Notes: generated from the sequence alone by a model not told the origin. 64,000 bases of DNA from JBGSTR01 sp963707135 (GCA_963707135.1 CAVPOY010000013.1:124001-188000); one strand, 5' to 3'; positions 15,864 through 25,844 are shown, numbered from the stretch's first letter. Made by a program: numbers and translations.

Positions 15864-17978
15864 TCAGGGTTCGCGGATTTCCGCGTCCAGCGGCGCTTCC
15901 GGAGGATCCTGGAGCGCGGGGCGCTGGTCGGTCAGCCAGACCATCAGAGGGGAATCGCTCACCGGCCATTGCCCCTTGTCCCGGATGTCCGGCGCTGAGC
16001 CGGTGAACACCAGATAGCTGTACTTGCCGTAGTGCGGGAGCTTGCGGGCCAGGCCCGCGATCGCCTCCGGGCTCGCGGACGCCACCCATCCGAGCGGCTG
16101 TCCACCGATCAGTCGAGTTAGCACGACGCTGTCGCCGCTCCGGGTCACGGGCTTGGCGGGGCCGGTGAGGTCGAGCCCGTCATCGGTCAACGTGACGCCC
16201 GGTGCGCCGTCGAGCACGGTCGTCGCCAGCCGGTTGTCCCAGCCCAGTAGCCAGACCGGGCGGTCCGTCGGAACCTGCTCCAGCTCGTCGTCGCGACGGA
16301 TCTCCCAGCCGTCGTTGCCGCGCCGCCAGGCCTCGGCGAGCTGGCGGTAGGCGTTTACGCGGTCGGCCGGCTCGCCAGCGGGCAGGACGATCACCCCGGT
16401 CTCCGCGCCGAACAGGCTGCTCAGGGTCACCGGGGTTTCACCCGGGGCGAGGGCGCGGAACAGGTCGAACGACGGGTCCGCGGCGACCCGGACGGGCCGT
16501 GACGCGACGTGCGTGGCGAAGCGGCCGGTTCGGCCGTCGAGCGTCACCTCGCTCACCTGCGGCGGGCCGGATTCCTGATGGATCACGACCGGTACCCGGA
16601 GCGGGAAGGGTCGATCACTCTGGGTCTGGTCGACCTGACCGGTCACCTGAAAACCGCCCGGTGCAGGCTCGACCTGGACGTCGGTCAGGGCCAGGCTCGG
16701 AGCCCCGGCGCGCGTGGTCCAGGCGTCGAAGAATCCCCGCAGGTCACTTTCGCTCACCGTCTCGAACGCGCGCCGGATGTCGTCGTAGCTGGCAGCCCGG
16801 AATCGGTTGTCGGCGTAGAAGCGCTGCAGGCCCTGCCGGAAGACCTGGTCGCCGAGTTGGCGGCGCAACATATGAAAGAACATCGCGGTCTTGCCGTAGC
16901 CGATGGCCTGGCTGGCCGAGCCGTGGCGTCCGCGGAACGCCGTGAGGGGGAAATCCTCGCCGTCGCGGACATAGTCCGCGTAGGCCTTGAGGGTGTCGCG
17001 GCGATACTCCGCACCGCTGCCGGCCCGCTCCTTCATCAGGTGATCGGCCAGGTAGGCGGTCAGGCCCTCGCTCCAGTTGCCCGAGGCGTAATCGACATAG
17101 ACGCCGTTGCCCCACCAGTTGTGCAGCACCTCGTGCGGGTAGGAGGTATCGATGATGAACGGCAGGCGCAGCACGCGCGGGCCGAGCAGCGTGAACGACG
17201 GCATGCCGTAGCCGGTCTCCCAGAAGTTCTCGACCAGGGCGAACTTGGCGTAGGGGTAAGGGCCGATCAGCCGGTCGTAGAGCGCCACGTAGTCCTCGGT
17301 CGCCTTCAGGTAGCGTTCGGCCAGGGCGTCGTCGGGGGAGCGCAGGTAGACCTGGGCATCGAAACCACCGGCGTCGGCGCGATAGAGATGGAAAGGCGCG
17401 GCGATGAGGTAGATGTCGTCCTGGGGGTGCTGCTCCGACCAGCGGTAGGCACCGGCATCCGCGCTCTCCTGCCCGGGTCCCGCCCCCTGGGACACGGCGA
17501 CCCAGTCCTCGGGCAGCTCGACGCGAAGGTCGAAGCGCTGCAGGCTTCCCTCGACCCGCGGGTACCAGCCGCTGGAGCCGTCCAAGAACACGCCCTCCGG
17601 ACCAATGGTGCCCAGCGTAGACTGGCGTGCGCGGCCCATGCCCTCGGCAAGGCTCTCCATTGCGTGGCGAATCTCGCCCCCATATTCCAGAGTCACCGGC
17701 CCGGAGGCGCTTCGGCGCAGCCGGTAGCGCTCGAGGTGCCCTTCGCGGCCGATGCGCTCGAGCGTTGCACCCGGCTCGAGTACCCGTGGCGATAGGCCGC
17801 TGTGCAGCACCAGGGTCCAGTCGTCGCTGCCTTCCGGCAGCGTGATCCGGTCGGTCACCTGCAGCGTGCCCGTGGGAGGCTCGACCCGGGCTCGAATGTC
17901 GTGTCCGACGATGGGCGTCTCGGCCAGCGCGAGCCAGGGGCACAGGAGCAGCGAGGCGGCAAGGAGAAACTTACTCAT
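15864..17978 (-). CDS. Exported M1-family (gluzincin) aminopeptidase
   Basis: 704 residues, starting with a clear Sec signal peptide (MSKFLLAASLLLCPWLALA, cleavage after ALA). The catalytic zinc site is HEVLHNWWGNGV near residue 283 with the downstream third ligand in NWSEGLTAYLADH, the HExxH-(18)-E arrangement of M1 peptidases. The usual GAMEN exopeptidase motif is not evident; the position reads YGMPSFTLLG, so amino-terminal specificity may differ. The C-terminal 200 residues form a beta-rich region. The signal sequence predicts a periplasmic enzyme. It is convergent with the DUF99 gene and divergent from the ChaN-like gene. Confidence 0.87.
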   Translation of the reverse strand: MSKFLLAASLLLCPWLALAETPIVGHDIRARVEPPTGTLQVTDRITLPEGSDDWTLVLHSGLSPRVLEPGATLERIGREGHLERYRLRRSASGPVTLEYGGEIRHAMESLAEGMGRARQSTLGTIGPEGVFLDGSSGWYPRVEGSLQRFDLRVELPEDWVAVSQGAGPGQESADAGAYRWSEQHPQDDIYLIAAPFHLYRADAGGFDAQVYLRSPDDALAERYLKATEDYVALYDRLIGPYPYAKFALVENFWETGYGMPSFTLLGPRVLRLPFIIDTSYPHEVLHNWWGNGVYVDYASGNWSEGLTAYLADHLMKERAGSGAEYRRDTLKAYADYVRDGEDFPLTAFRGRHGSASQAIGYGKTAMFFHMLRRQLGDQVFRQGLQRFYADNRFRAASYDDIRRAFETVSESDLRGFFDAWTTRAGAPSLALTDVQVEPAPGGFQVTGQVDQTQSDRPFPLRVPVVIHQESGPPQVSEVTLDGRTGRFATHVASRPVRVAADPSFDLFRALAPGETPVTLSSLFGAETGVIVLPAGEPADRVNAYRQLAEAWRRGNDGWEIRRDDELEQVPTDRPVWLLGWDNRLATTVLDGAPGVTLTDDGLDLTGPAKPVTRSGDSVVLTRLIGGQPLGWVASASPEAIAGLARKLPHYGKYSYLVFTGSAPDIRDKGQWPVSDSPLMVWLTDQRPALQDPPEAPLDAEIREP

Positions 17979-18086
17979 CGCAATGGAGTCACAGGGGCTC
18001 GTTGGGCTGTGGCCGCCAATTGGCCGGCGGCGCCCGGCGTGGCGGATAATGCGGGCCGCTTCGGCCCAATACCAGCAGGGGGTTTT

Positions 18087-19257
18087 ATGGCAGGCATCGG
18101 GCGTCTCGGTTCACTGGCTCTGGTTGCGTCGTCGGCGTTATTGTTCGCCGCGAGCGTGTTCGCGCATCCGCACGGAGGCGAGGTCGGCGACGATCAGGGC
18201 CTGAACACCTACACCCGCGTGCTGGATCTTGCCGCGCTCACCGACATGGAGCCGCTGCTCGACACTATTGCCGACCGCCGCGTGATCTTCGTCGGCGAGA
18301 GCCACGATCGCTACGAGGATCATCTGAATCAGCTCGCCGTGATCCGGGGGCTCAAGGCGCGAGGCCGGGACCTCGCGATCGGCATGGAGTTCTTCCAACA
18401 ACCCTTTCAGGCCCATGTCGACGCCTATATCGCCGGCGAGATCAGCGAGGCGGAGTTCCTGCGTCTGACCGAATACTTCGACCGCTGGCGCTTCGACTAC
18501 CGGCTCTACCGGCCGATCCTCCAATATGCCCGCGAGCACGCGATTCCCGGTGATCGCGCTGAATCTGGAGTCGGAGCTGACCGAAAAGGTCGGCAACGTC
18601 GGAATCGCCGGTCTCGATCCGGACGAGAAGGCACGCATACCGGCCGAGATCGACCGCGACGACCCGGCCTATCGCGAGCGGGTCAAGGCGGTGTTCGACA
18701 TGCACCCCAAGACCGAGGAGAAGAACATCGAGAACTTCCTGGAGGTCCAGCTGCTCTGGGACGAGGGCATGGCGGAGCGCGCCGCGCGCTACCTGACCGA
18801 GCACCCGGAAAAGACACTGGTGGTCCTCGCCGGGTCCGGTCATGTGGAGTACGGCCAGGGCATTCCGAAACGGTTGCTGCGCCGGGTCGATGTCCCGGCC
18901 GCGAGTCTGCTGAACGGGACCCAGCGGGAGCCCGACCCCGACGCCGCGGATTACTTCCTGTTTCCGCGCCGGGTCGAGCTGCCGGCACCCGGCCTGCTGG
19001 GGGTGATGCTGAGCACCGAGAACGGGGAGAGCGGAACCCATGTGGAGGGGTTCTCCGAGGGCAGCGGCGCCAAGGCCGCCGGGCTGGAGGAGGGCGACCG
19101 GATCGTGCGCGTGGGTGAGCACCCGATCACCAGCTATGCCGATATCCGCATCGCGCTGGTGGACGGTCAACCCGGCCAAAAGCTCCCAGTGGAGGTCGTG
19201 CGCGAGCGCCTTATCGGGGCCGACGAGACCTTGAGCTTCGAGGTGGAGCTGCATTGA
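18087..19257 (+). CDS. ChaN-family (haem-binding Tiki-like) protein with C-terminal PDZ domain, frameshifted
   Basis: Joining two frames gives a protein of about 389 residues. It has a signal peptide (LGSLALVASSALLFAASVFA), a ChaN/DUF399 domain (VIFVGESHDRYEDHLNQLAV, AIGMEFFQQPFQ, then LVVLAGSGHVEYGQGIP) and a PDZ domain at the end (VEGFSEGSGAKAAGLEEGD). ChaN-like lipoproteins bind haem and belong to the EreA/Tiki superfamily. The frame breaks near 18550: after YAREHAIP the protein continues as VIALNLESEL only if one C of a CCC run is dropped. Start ATG is preceded by AGGGGG. Everything else is well conserved, so a sequencing error is as likely as a real mutation. The stop overlaps the next gene's start. 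Confidence 0.8.
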
Positions 19258-20508
19258 TCGGCGGGGCCCGGGCGGGCGGTCCCGAGCTGCTGTCTCCCGC
19301 CGGTAGCCTGCGCCACCTGCGCTACGCGCTCGCCTACGGCGCGGACGCGGTCTACGCCGGACTGCCCCGCTACAGCCTGCGGGTGCGGAACAATGGCTTC
19401 GATGCCGACAATCTCCAGCGCGGCATCGCCGAGGCCCATGCCCGGGGCAAGCGCTTCTATCTGGCGACCAACCTGATGCCCCACGGCGCCAAGCTGCGCA
19501 CCTTTGTCGCGGACATGGAGCCTATCGTTGCACTGGGTCCGGACGCCCTGATCATGGCCGACCCGGGTCTGATCCTGCTGGTTCGCGAGCGTTGGCCGGA
19601 GATGCCCATCCACCTTTCGGTGCAGGCGAATACCGTCAACGCGGCGGCCGTGCGCTTCTGGGCCGGCCAGGGCATCGCACGCGTGATCCTGTCGCAGGGA
19701 GCTGTCGCTGGACGAGATCGCCGAGATCCGCGCGGCCTGCCCCGATACCGAGCTCGAGGTCTTCGTCCACGGCGCGCTGTGCATCGCCTACTCGGGCCGG
19801 TGCCTGCTTTCCGGATACTTCAACCACCGGGACGCGAATCAGGGGACCTGCACCAACGCCTGCCGATGGGAGTACCGGGTGGGCTCCGTGGCCGAAGCGG
19901 ACCTCGTGCTGGAGGAGTCGAAGCGCCCCGGCCAATATCTGCCGGTGTTCGAGGACGAGAACGGCACCTATGTGATGAACGCCAAGGACCTGCGCGCCGT
20001 CGAGCACGTGGGCCGTCTGACCGCGATGGGCATCGATTGCCTGAAGATCGAGGGCCGCACCAAGTCACACTACTACGCGGCCCGGACCGCGCAGGTCTAT
20101 CGGGCCGCGATCGACGACGCGATGGCCGGACGGCCGTTCCGGCGCGAGCTGCTGACCGACCTCGAAGGACTGGCAAACCGCGGCTACACCGAGGGCTTCT
20201 ACCGGCGGCACGCGCCCGCGGAGCTTCAGAACTACGCCGACGGTGCGTCGCGTAACCAGCGCCGGATCTTCGTCGGCGACGTCACCGGCCGCGCGGGAGA
20301 CTGGGCCGAGATCGAGGTCAGGAACCGGTTCGAGGTCGGCGACCAGCTGGAGCTGCTGACGCCCTCCGGCAACCACGGCTTTCGGCTGGAGCGGATGGAA
20401 TCGCCCGACGGCGACGCGCTCCGAGTCGCGCACGGCGACGGCTGGCGGGTGCGTATCCCGCTGCCGGACATCGACTGTTCCCTGGGTCTGCTGACACGGG
20501 CGTTGTAG
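19254..20508 (+). CDS. U32 family protein, YegQ/TrhP-like, frameshifted
   Basis: Two frames together encode about 417 residues of a U32 family protein: ELLSPAGSLRHLRYALAYGADAVY at the N-terminus, VHGALCIAYSGRCLLSGYFN and QGTCTNACRWEY (the conserved cysteines that bind an iron-sulfur cluster), MNAKDLRAVEHV and CLKIEGRTKSHYYAA. YegQ (TrhP) works in prephenate-dependent hydroxylation of tRNA uridine-34. The frame breaks near 19700: VILS must continue as ELSLDEIAEIRAACP, which needs removal of one base in TCGCAGGGAG. The start is TTG (TTGA overlap with the upstream stop). The domain structure is otherwise complete, so the gene may be intact in the real genome. Confidence 0.8.
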
Positions 20509-21074
20509 GATCTTTCAATGGGTAGGCCACTGTCAGCGCCGGACCATCCTCGGCCCGCACGGGAAACGCAGTGCCTCAGCGTCAACCGAGGCCTCTTCTG
20601 AATCGGCGCGTGGGAACATCCCCGCGGACGCGGGTTCGACGGTCAGCCCAACGGTCATCGAGCCGCGTAGCGGAGACGAAGCCTTCCAGTACGGCTCCCG
20701 TTCCCACGAACGATTCCCGTAGAATCTCGTACCCGGAGCATCGGTTCTGGACGTGACCCTGCCCTTGATTTGGGCGGCGACTAGACCAATCTGGACGCGC
20801 AGAGCAAGGGCGCGGCTACGAAGACACTGATTTTTTCCAACCCTGGAGCATCTCGGCTCGCGATTCGCACCGCGGTTTCTGGATAGCTTTGTTTTCAGTC
20901 TCTATATGTGACCGAAAATGGGAGGGAGCATTCGGCCGACACGGGAAACGCCGAACGATCCCTGTCTCCCCGTTCCGCGGTTCACCGTGAAAATGCACGG
21001 CGGAATCGATCCCGAGCCCATACCGTTGCCCGGCCCCGGCATCGCCGGACACCAAAAATCATTCGGAGTTGATC
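20509..21074. other. Intergenic region upstream of the Mrp-type ATPase gene
   Basis: 566 bp with no convincing gene on either strand. It has a locally lower GC section at 20840-20930. The string CGGGAAACGC occurs at about 20559 and 20942 and again at about 50293, another intergenic site; this may be a short dispersed repeat. The region should hold the promoter of the Mrp-type gene; I see no strong boxes. Confidence 0.35.
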
Positions 21075-22166
21075 ATGGCTGAAGTCACGAAAGAATCGGT
21101 AGAAACCGCAATCAAGGGCTACGTGGAGCCCCATCTCGGCCTCGACCTCGTCGCCGCGGGTGTGGTCAAGGGGATCGAGATCGAGGGTGACCAGGTCAAG
21201 GTCAAGGTCGTCCTGGGTTTCCCGGCCAAGGGTGTCCAAGCGGCCATCGCCGATGCGGTGCGGGAGCGCGTGTTGGCCGTGGATGGCGTCAGTTCCGCCC
21301 AGGTCGATGTGAGCTGGGAGGTCAAGGCCCACTCGGTACAGAAATCTCTGAAGCCTATCGGCAACGTCAAGAACATCATCGCCGTGGCCTCGGGCAAGGG
21401 CGGCGTCGGCAAGTCCACGACGGCGGTCAACCTGGCGCTGGCGCTCTCTGCCGAGGGGGGCCGTGTCGGCATCCTGGACGCGGATATCTACGGCCCGTCC
21501 CAGCCCCGGATGCTCGGGATCACCGGCAAGCCGGAGTCCAAGGACGGAAGCAGCCTGGAGCCGATGAACAGCTATCACCTGCAGGCCATGTCCATCGGCT
21601 TCCTGATCGACGAGGAGACGCCGATGATCTGGCGCGGACCGATGGTCACGCAGGCCCTCGAGCAGCTGCTCAACGACACCAACTGGGCCGACCTGGACTA
21701 CCTCGTGATCGACCTGCCGCCCGGTACCGGCGACACCCAGCTGACGCTGGCCCAGAAGGTGCCGGTCTCAGGCGCCATCATCGTCACCACGCCCCAGGAC
21801 ATCGCCCTTCTGGACGCGCGCAAGGGACTGAAGATGTTCCAGAAGGTCGAGGTGCCGGTGCTCGGTATCGTGGAGAACATGAGCATCCACATCTGCTCCA
21901 AATGCGGTCATGAGGAGCACATCTTTGGCTCCGGCGGCGGCCAGAGCATGTCCGAGCAGTACGGCGTGAGCCTGCTGGGCTCGCTGCCGCTCGACATCCA
22001 CATCCGCGAGGAGACCGACAGCGGCAAGCCGACCGTGGTGGCCCAACCGGATTCCCGGGCGACCGAGATCTACCGGGAGATCGCGCGCAAGACCGCGGCC
22101 AAGCTGTCCCTGCAGGCCAAGGACTACGCGGCCAAGTTCCCGAGGATCGTGATCCAGAACAACTGA
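21075..22166 (+). CDS. apbC: Mrp/NBP35 (ApbC) family iron-sulfur cluster carrier ATPase
   Basis: 363 residues. An N-terminal MIP18/DUF59-like domain (about 1-90) leads to a P-loop ATPase with the deviant Walker A GKGGVGKSTT near residues 107-116, DADIYGPSQPRMLG, and DLPPGTGDTQLTL. The conserved CxxC for cluster binding is in HICSKCGHEEHIFG. These proteins transfer 4Fe-4S clusters to apo-enzymes as homodimers in the cytosol. I choose the ATG at 21075 because GGAG is seven bases upstream; an in-frame TTG lies at 21069. It is a single-gene unit ending in a strong terminator. ApbC/Mrp is the likely E. coli counterpart. Confidence 0.93.
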   Translation: MAEVTKESVETAIKGYVEPHLGLDLVAAGVVKGIEIEGDQVKVKVVLGFPAKGVQAAIADAVRERVLAVDGVSSAQVDVSWEVKAHSVQKSLKPIGNVKNIIAVASGKGGVGKSTTAVNLALALSAEGGRVGILDADIYGPSQPRMLGITGKPESKDGSSLEPMNSYHLQAMSIGFLIDEETPMIWRGPMVTQALEQLLNDTNWADLDYLVIDLPPGTGDTQLTLAQKVPVSGAIIVTTPQDIALLDARKGLKMFQKVEVPVLGIVENMSIHICSKCGHEEHIFGSGGGQSMSEQYGVSLLGSLPLDIHIREETDSGKPTVVAQPDSRATEIYREIARKTAAKLSLQAKDYAAKFPRIVIQNN

Positions 22167-22215
22167 CCCTCGGCCCTTGCGCCAACCGGACCGGGTCCGG
22201 ATCGAGAAACGCGAT

Positions 22216-22243
22216 AGCCCCGCCCCGACAAGGCGGGGCTTTT
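22216..22243 (+). terminator. Rho-independent terminator of the Mrp-type gene
   Basis: A perfect 9-bp stem, AGCCCCGCC at 22216-22224 and GGCGGGGCT at 22232-22240, encloses a 7-base loop and is followed by TTTC. It lies 50 bp beyond the stop of the Mrp-type gene, a textbook position. Confidence 0.85.
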
Positions 22244-22355
22244 CAATTCCGCGGCGGTTGCAACCCTTCGACCCTGTCGAAGTGAGCCTCTGCTCCGTCG
22301 TCCGCAAAGCCCGGCAAGGTGCTGATGGACGGGATGCCAAGACGAACTCGCTACC

Positions 22356-22532
22356 GGAAGAGGCCAGTGCTACCCGAACAAGCATTCGATCGCCGAAAGC
22401 ATCGAGCACGGCACCGGGCTGCCGATCTGCTACCCGCTCGCCCCCAACGAGATGTTGGACCCTCACGACACCCTGGATCGTACTTACCCCGGATTCGTCC
22501 TCCCTCGGCCTCAACCGCGCGCAGCTTGGTGA
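22356..22532 (+). pseudogene. Coding-like relict of unknown family
   Basis: In this frame the translation CYPNKHSIAESIEHG, GLPICYPLAPNE and MLDPHDTLDRTYPGF looks like genuine protein rather than GC-rich noise, and ends at a TGA at 22530. There is no start codon with a ribosome-binding site, and the frame upstream is not protein-like, so it is probably the tail of a lost gene. I do not recognise the family. The rest of 22244-22606 shows nothing else. Confidence 0.3.
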
Positions 22533-22606
22533 TGTAAAGCGTGCGCCGAAAATCAACCTATACTGCATCAGCCGCACCCTCGGACTTCGGTCGTCGCGAC
22601 ACCGCC

Positions 22607-22879
22607 ATGCCAACTTCGCTCAGTTTCACACCGAACCTGGCCCGGCATCTCGAATGCCCGGAAGCCGAGGCGGCTGGTGACACGCTGCGGGAGGTCCTCG
22701 AGGACTACTTTCTGAACAATCCCCGGGTACGCGGCTATGTGCTCGACGACCAGGGCGCTCTGCGCAAACACGTCGCCATCTTCGTCAACCGGGAGCTGAT
22801 CCGGGACCGCGCCAAGCTGTCCGATGTCGTTTCGGATGGTGACGAGGTATTCGTCGTGCAGGCACTCTCGGGAGGATAG
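22607..22879 (+). CDS. MoaD/ThiS-like ubiquitin-fold small protein
   Basis: 90 residues ending in ALSGG, the diglycine C-terminus used by MoaD, ThiS and archaeal SAMP proteins for activation by an E1-like enzyme. The body (LREVLEDYFLNNPRVRGYVL, VAIFVNRELIRD, SDGDEVFVVQALSGG) fits the beta-grasp fold and normal family length. I start at ATG 22607; a longer frame from 22541 has no support. No moaE, thiG or E1 gene is near. It is followed, 60 bp on, by a BNR-repeat gene, with which it probably forms a two-gene operon. It is likely a sulfur carrier or protein modifier; which is not decidable here. Confidence 0.85.
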   Translation: MPTSLSFTPNLARHLECPEAEAAGDTLREVLEDYFLNNPRVRGYVLDDQGALRKHVAIFVNRELIRDRAKLSDVVSDGDEVFVVQALSGG

Positions 22880-22939
22880 GCCAGCAGACGCCGGCAGCAG
22901 GCCGCGGGACCGGAAACCCTCGTCATTTTGGAGAGACCC

Positions 22940-24050
22940 ATGAGCGATCGACTACTGGTCGGGACACGAAAGGGGCTGTTTCGGATCGAGCGCGGCGGCG
23001 ACGGACGCTGGGTCATCGCGGACACCTGGTTCCTCGGCGACCCGGTCTCCCTGGTGCTCGTGGAGCCTGGCGGACGGCGGTTGCATGCGGCGCTGGCGCT
23101 CGGACACTTCGGCGTCAAGATGCGGCGCTCGGAGGACGGCGGGGCTACCTGGAACGAGGCACCGGTGCCGACCTATCCCGAGAAGCCGGACGGCATCGAG
23201 GACAAGGACCCGATGCGCGGTCTCGATCTGCCGTGGAGCACCCAGCTGATCTGGTCGCTGGCCGCCGGTGCGCCCGGCGAGCTGTGGTGCGGGACCATCC
23301 CGGGAGGACTGTTCCGCTCCGTCGACGGCGGTGACGGCTGGGAGCTGGTGCGCGCCGCTGTGGGACGACCCGCGGCGCCGGCGATGGATGGGCGGCGGCT
23401 ACGACTTCGCCGGCATCCATTCGGTGCTGGTCGATCCCCGCGATCCTGCCCATGTGACCGTCGCGGTCTCGGTCGGCGGCGTCTGGGCGACCCGCGACGC
23501 CGGCGCGAGCTGGGAGCTGCTCGGCAGCGGGCTGCGCAACGACTACACGCCGCCCGGCATGGACGAGGACCCGGCGATGCAGGACCCGCATCGGATGGTC
23601 CAATGCCCCGCGGCGCCGGACCGGATGTGGATGCAGCATCACAACGGCATCTTCGTCAGTGACGACGCCGGCGCCAACTGGCGCGAGCTTGCCGAGGTAC
23701 CGCCGTCGAGCTTCGGCTTCGCGGTCGCGGTGCACCCGAATGACCCGGACATCGCTTGGTTCGTGCCGGCCACCAAAGATGAGCAGCGCATCCCGGTCGA
23801 CGCACGGCTGGTTGCTACCCGCACCCGGGACGGCGGCCGGAGCTTCGATGTCCTGAGCGCCGGGCTTCCGCACGGGCCCGCTTATGATCTGGTTTACCGC
23901 CACGCGCTGGACGTATCCGCCGACGGCGAGCGGCTGGCATTCGGGAGCACGACCGGCTCCTTGTGGGTCAGCGAGAACCAGGGCGACGGCTGGAGTTGCA
24001 TCAGTACCCACCTGCCGCCGATCAGCTGCGTTTGCTTCGAGTCCGCTTGA
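22940..24050 (+). CDS. BNR/YVTN-type beta-propeller (sialidase-fold) protein, frameshifted
   Basis: Two frames join into about 369 residues with repeated BNR/Asp-box motifs: RRSEDGGATWNE, RSVDGGDGWEL, ATRDAGASWELL, VSDDAGANWRELA, RTRDGGRSFDV, VSENQGDGWSC. This predicts a six-bladed propeller of the sialidase/WD40-YVTN class. There is no signal peptide, so it is cytosolic. The frame breaks at about 23358: LVRA should continue LWDDPRRRRWMGGGYDF, which needs one C removed from GCGCGCCGCTG. GGAG precedes the ATG at 22940. Its neighbour is the MoaD/ThiS-like gene. Catalytic sialidase arginines cannot be confirmed, and a binding role is equally possible. Confidence 0.78.
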
Positions 24051-24188
24051 GGCGATGCGGGTTCAGAGCGCAGGCATCTCGGTGCCGGACCTGGTTCTGC
24101 ACCTGTACTCGCCCCCCTTCCGACGCGATCATTGACCCTGCCCTCCGGGTCGGCCGGAATCAGCCGGCAAAGGGTACCCGCCGCGCCG

Positions 24189-24218
24189 TTGTTCGCCCGG
24201 CTGATGAGCCTGTAGACT
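24189..24218 (+). promoter_or_regulatory. Candidate sigma-70 promoter of the srf-like operon
   Basis: TTGTTC at 24189-24194 and TAGACT at 24213-24218 are separated by 18 bp, with TG one base before the -10 box (extended -10). The start codon of the first gene of the locus follows 50 bp downstream. This is pattern matching only. Confidence 0.35.
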
Positions 24219-24268
24219 AAGGTCCGGTCAGGCCGTTGGGCCAATGGGGGCGCAGGGAGAGGGACAGG

Positions 24269-25780
24269 TTGGTTCAGCGGTCACTTCGTGTCGCGCGGGT
24301 CGACGTCAGCGGGTTTCGGTTGTTGACGGACGATTTCGCGGGCCTGGATGCGCTCCACCGGGAGCTGCAGGCGGTGATCCGCCGTCACCTTCCCGCCGTG
24401 ACCGCCTCCGTGTTGGCGCTTCCGGTTCCCTGCGCCGACGGAAAGACCGTCGACTGGTACAGCGATCTCGCCGGTCAGCCGGCGGCGCTGACATCCCTGC
24501 CGCCGGCGCGCCGCGCGGCCGCGAAGGCCAAGCTCGACGACCGTCTGGCATCGCTGCGGAGGCTCGCCGACGAGCTTCCCCGACTCAGCCGGGGTTCCGA
24601 GTCCCTGGCGCGGACCCTTCGGGCGGCGACCCATTTCCCCGACGACACCCATGTCTATGTCATAGGCGACGAGCCCGTACTGACGCTGTGGGGCTTCGTG
24701 CTGGTCAAGCCCGGTCTCAGGGGCCGGCCGATCGGCTCGGTCTCGGACGCCCGGGCCGCCAGTGCCCGGCGGCGAGCGGTCTGGGTCTGGGGCTCGGCGC
24801 TGGCGTTGGTCCTGGCGCTCGCGGGCGGCGGCTGGTATTGGCTCGACCATCAGCAGAACCGGTCCCTGGAAGAGGAGCTGGGGCGGGCGATCGCAAACGA
24901 TTGCGCCCAGCCCGATCTGCTTAAGGCGCTGGAGGCCCGGCTGGATAGGCTCGACCCGCGACGCGATGATTTTGCCGAGATCCGCGCGCGCCTTGTCGCG
25001 GAGCAAGGCTACTGCGAGCAGGCCGCCGCCGTTGGCGAGGATGTGGCCGGGGCCGGTTGGGACTGTTCCCGGCTCGGCGACCTCCGCCAGGGGATTGAGG
25101 GCCGCAACCTCGACCGTCCGTCCCTCGCCGGGGTTGCCGCCCGGCTCGAGGATCGGATCTCCGCCTGCGAGACGGCCGCAAGTTACATGGCGCGCCTCGA
25201 CAGCCAGCCCGGGGATTGCGACCTGGTGTCGGGTCTCGACGGGGCGTTGGGCGAGCCGCCGGCGGGCGCCGAACCCATGATCCAGGCGCGCGATCGGCTC
25301 AACCGGGAGCTCGAGCTGTGCAGGATAGCGGATGAGCTCGGCGCCGCCCTCTCGGGGGCCGGCGGCGACTGCGAGGCGATGCGGTCGCTCGACCTGAAGC
25401 TGGGCGCGCACGATGCCTCCCGCCCCCCGCTCGCGACGCTGAGGGCGCAATTGGACGCCGAGCTGACCCTCTGCGCAAAGGCCGCGACCTATCGCCAGGC
25501 GCTGGTGGACGCCCAGATGGATTGCGCCGGCCTGCGGGCGCTGGACCAGGGTATGGCCGAGGAGGACGCGTCCAGGGAGCCCTTGCTTTCGATCCGCCGT
25601 CAGCTCGACGAGGCGTTGGAGAAATGCAGGACGCTGGAGAAGCTCGAGCAGTCCCTTCGCGACATCGGTCTCGAAGAGGCGACCAAGCCGGCGTTCGCCG
25701 GAGGTACGCCGGGCCTAGACTCTCGGATGCTCGCCATTCGCCCGGCGCGATCGCCCGGTCCGGGCACCTCGTCGACATGA
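24269..25780 (+). CDS. SrfA-like N-terminal module, one membrane helix and paired-cysteine repeats (short paralogue)
   Basis: 503 residues from a TTG start preceded by a purine-rich site. This start aligns with the start of the paralogue at 35604-37808. Residues about 1-145 form the SrfA-type module with TVDWYSDLAG and HVYVIGDEPVLTLWGF. A membrane helix lies at about 170-192 (WGSALALVLALAGGGWYW), followed by five helical repeats, each with two cysteines about 37 residues apart (for example GDCEAMRSLDLKLG ... LDAELTLC). The N-terminus should be cytosolic and the repeats periplasmic, where the cysteines could form disulfides. Compared with the 734-residue paralogue it lacks three repeats and the C-terminal domain, and its last 30 residues look random, so the 3' end is probably truncated. 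First gene of the locus; function unknown. Confidence 0.72.
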   Translation: MVQRSLRVARVDVSGFRLLTDDFAGLDALHRELQAVIRRHLPAVTASVLALPVPCADGKTVDWYSDLAGQPAALTSLPPARRAAAKAKLDDRLASLRRLADELPRLSRGSESLARTLRAATHFPDDTHVYVIGDEPVLTLWGFVLVKPGLRGRPIGSVSDARAASARRRAVWVWGSALALVLALAGGGWYWLDHQQNRSLEEELGRAIANDCAQPDLLKALEARLDRLDPRRDDFAEIRARLVAEQGYCEQAAAVGEDVAGAGWDCSRLGDLRQGIEGRNLDRPSLAGVAARLEDRISACETAASYMARLDSQPGDCDLVSGLDGALGEPPAGAEPMIQARDRLNRELELCRIADELGAALSGAGGDCEAMRSLDLKLGAHDASRPPLATLRAQLDAELTLCAKAATYRQALVDAQMDCAGLRALDQGMAEEDASREPLLSIRRQLDEALEKCRTLEKLEQSLRDIGLEEATKPAFAGGTPGLDSRMLAIRPARSPGPGTSST

Positions 25781-25844
25781 TCGAGATCGGCGGTGACAGC
25801 ACGCGGCGGCGCACTGACTGGGGGCGCATAGGAGCGGAGCGACG

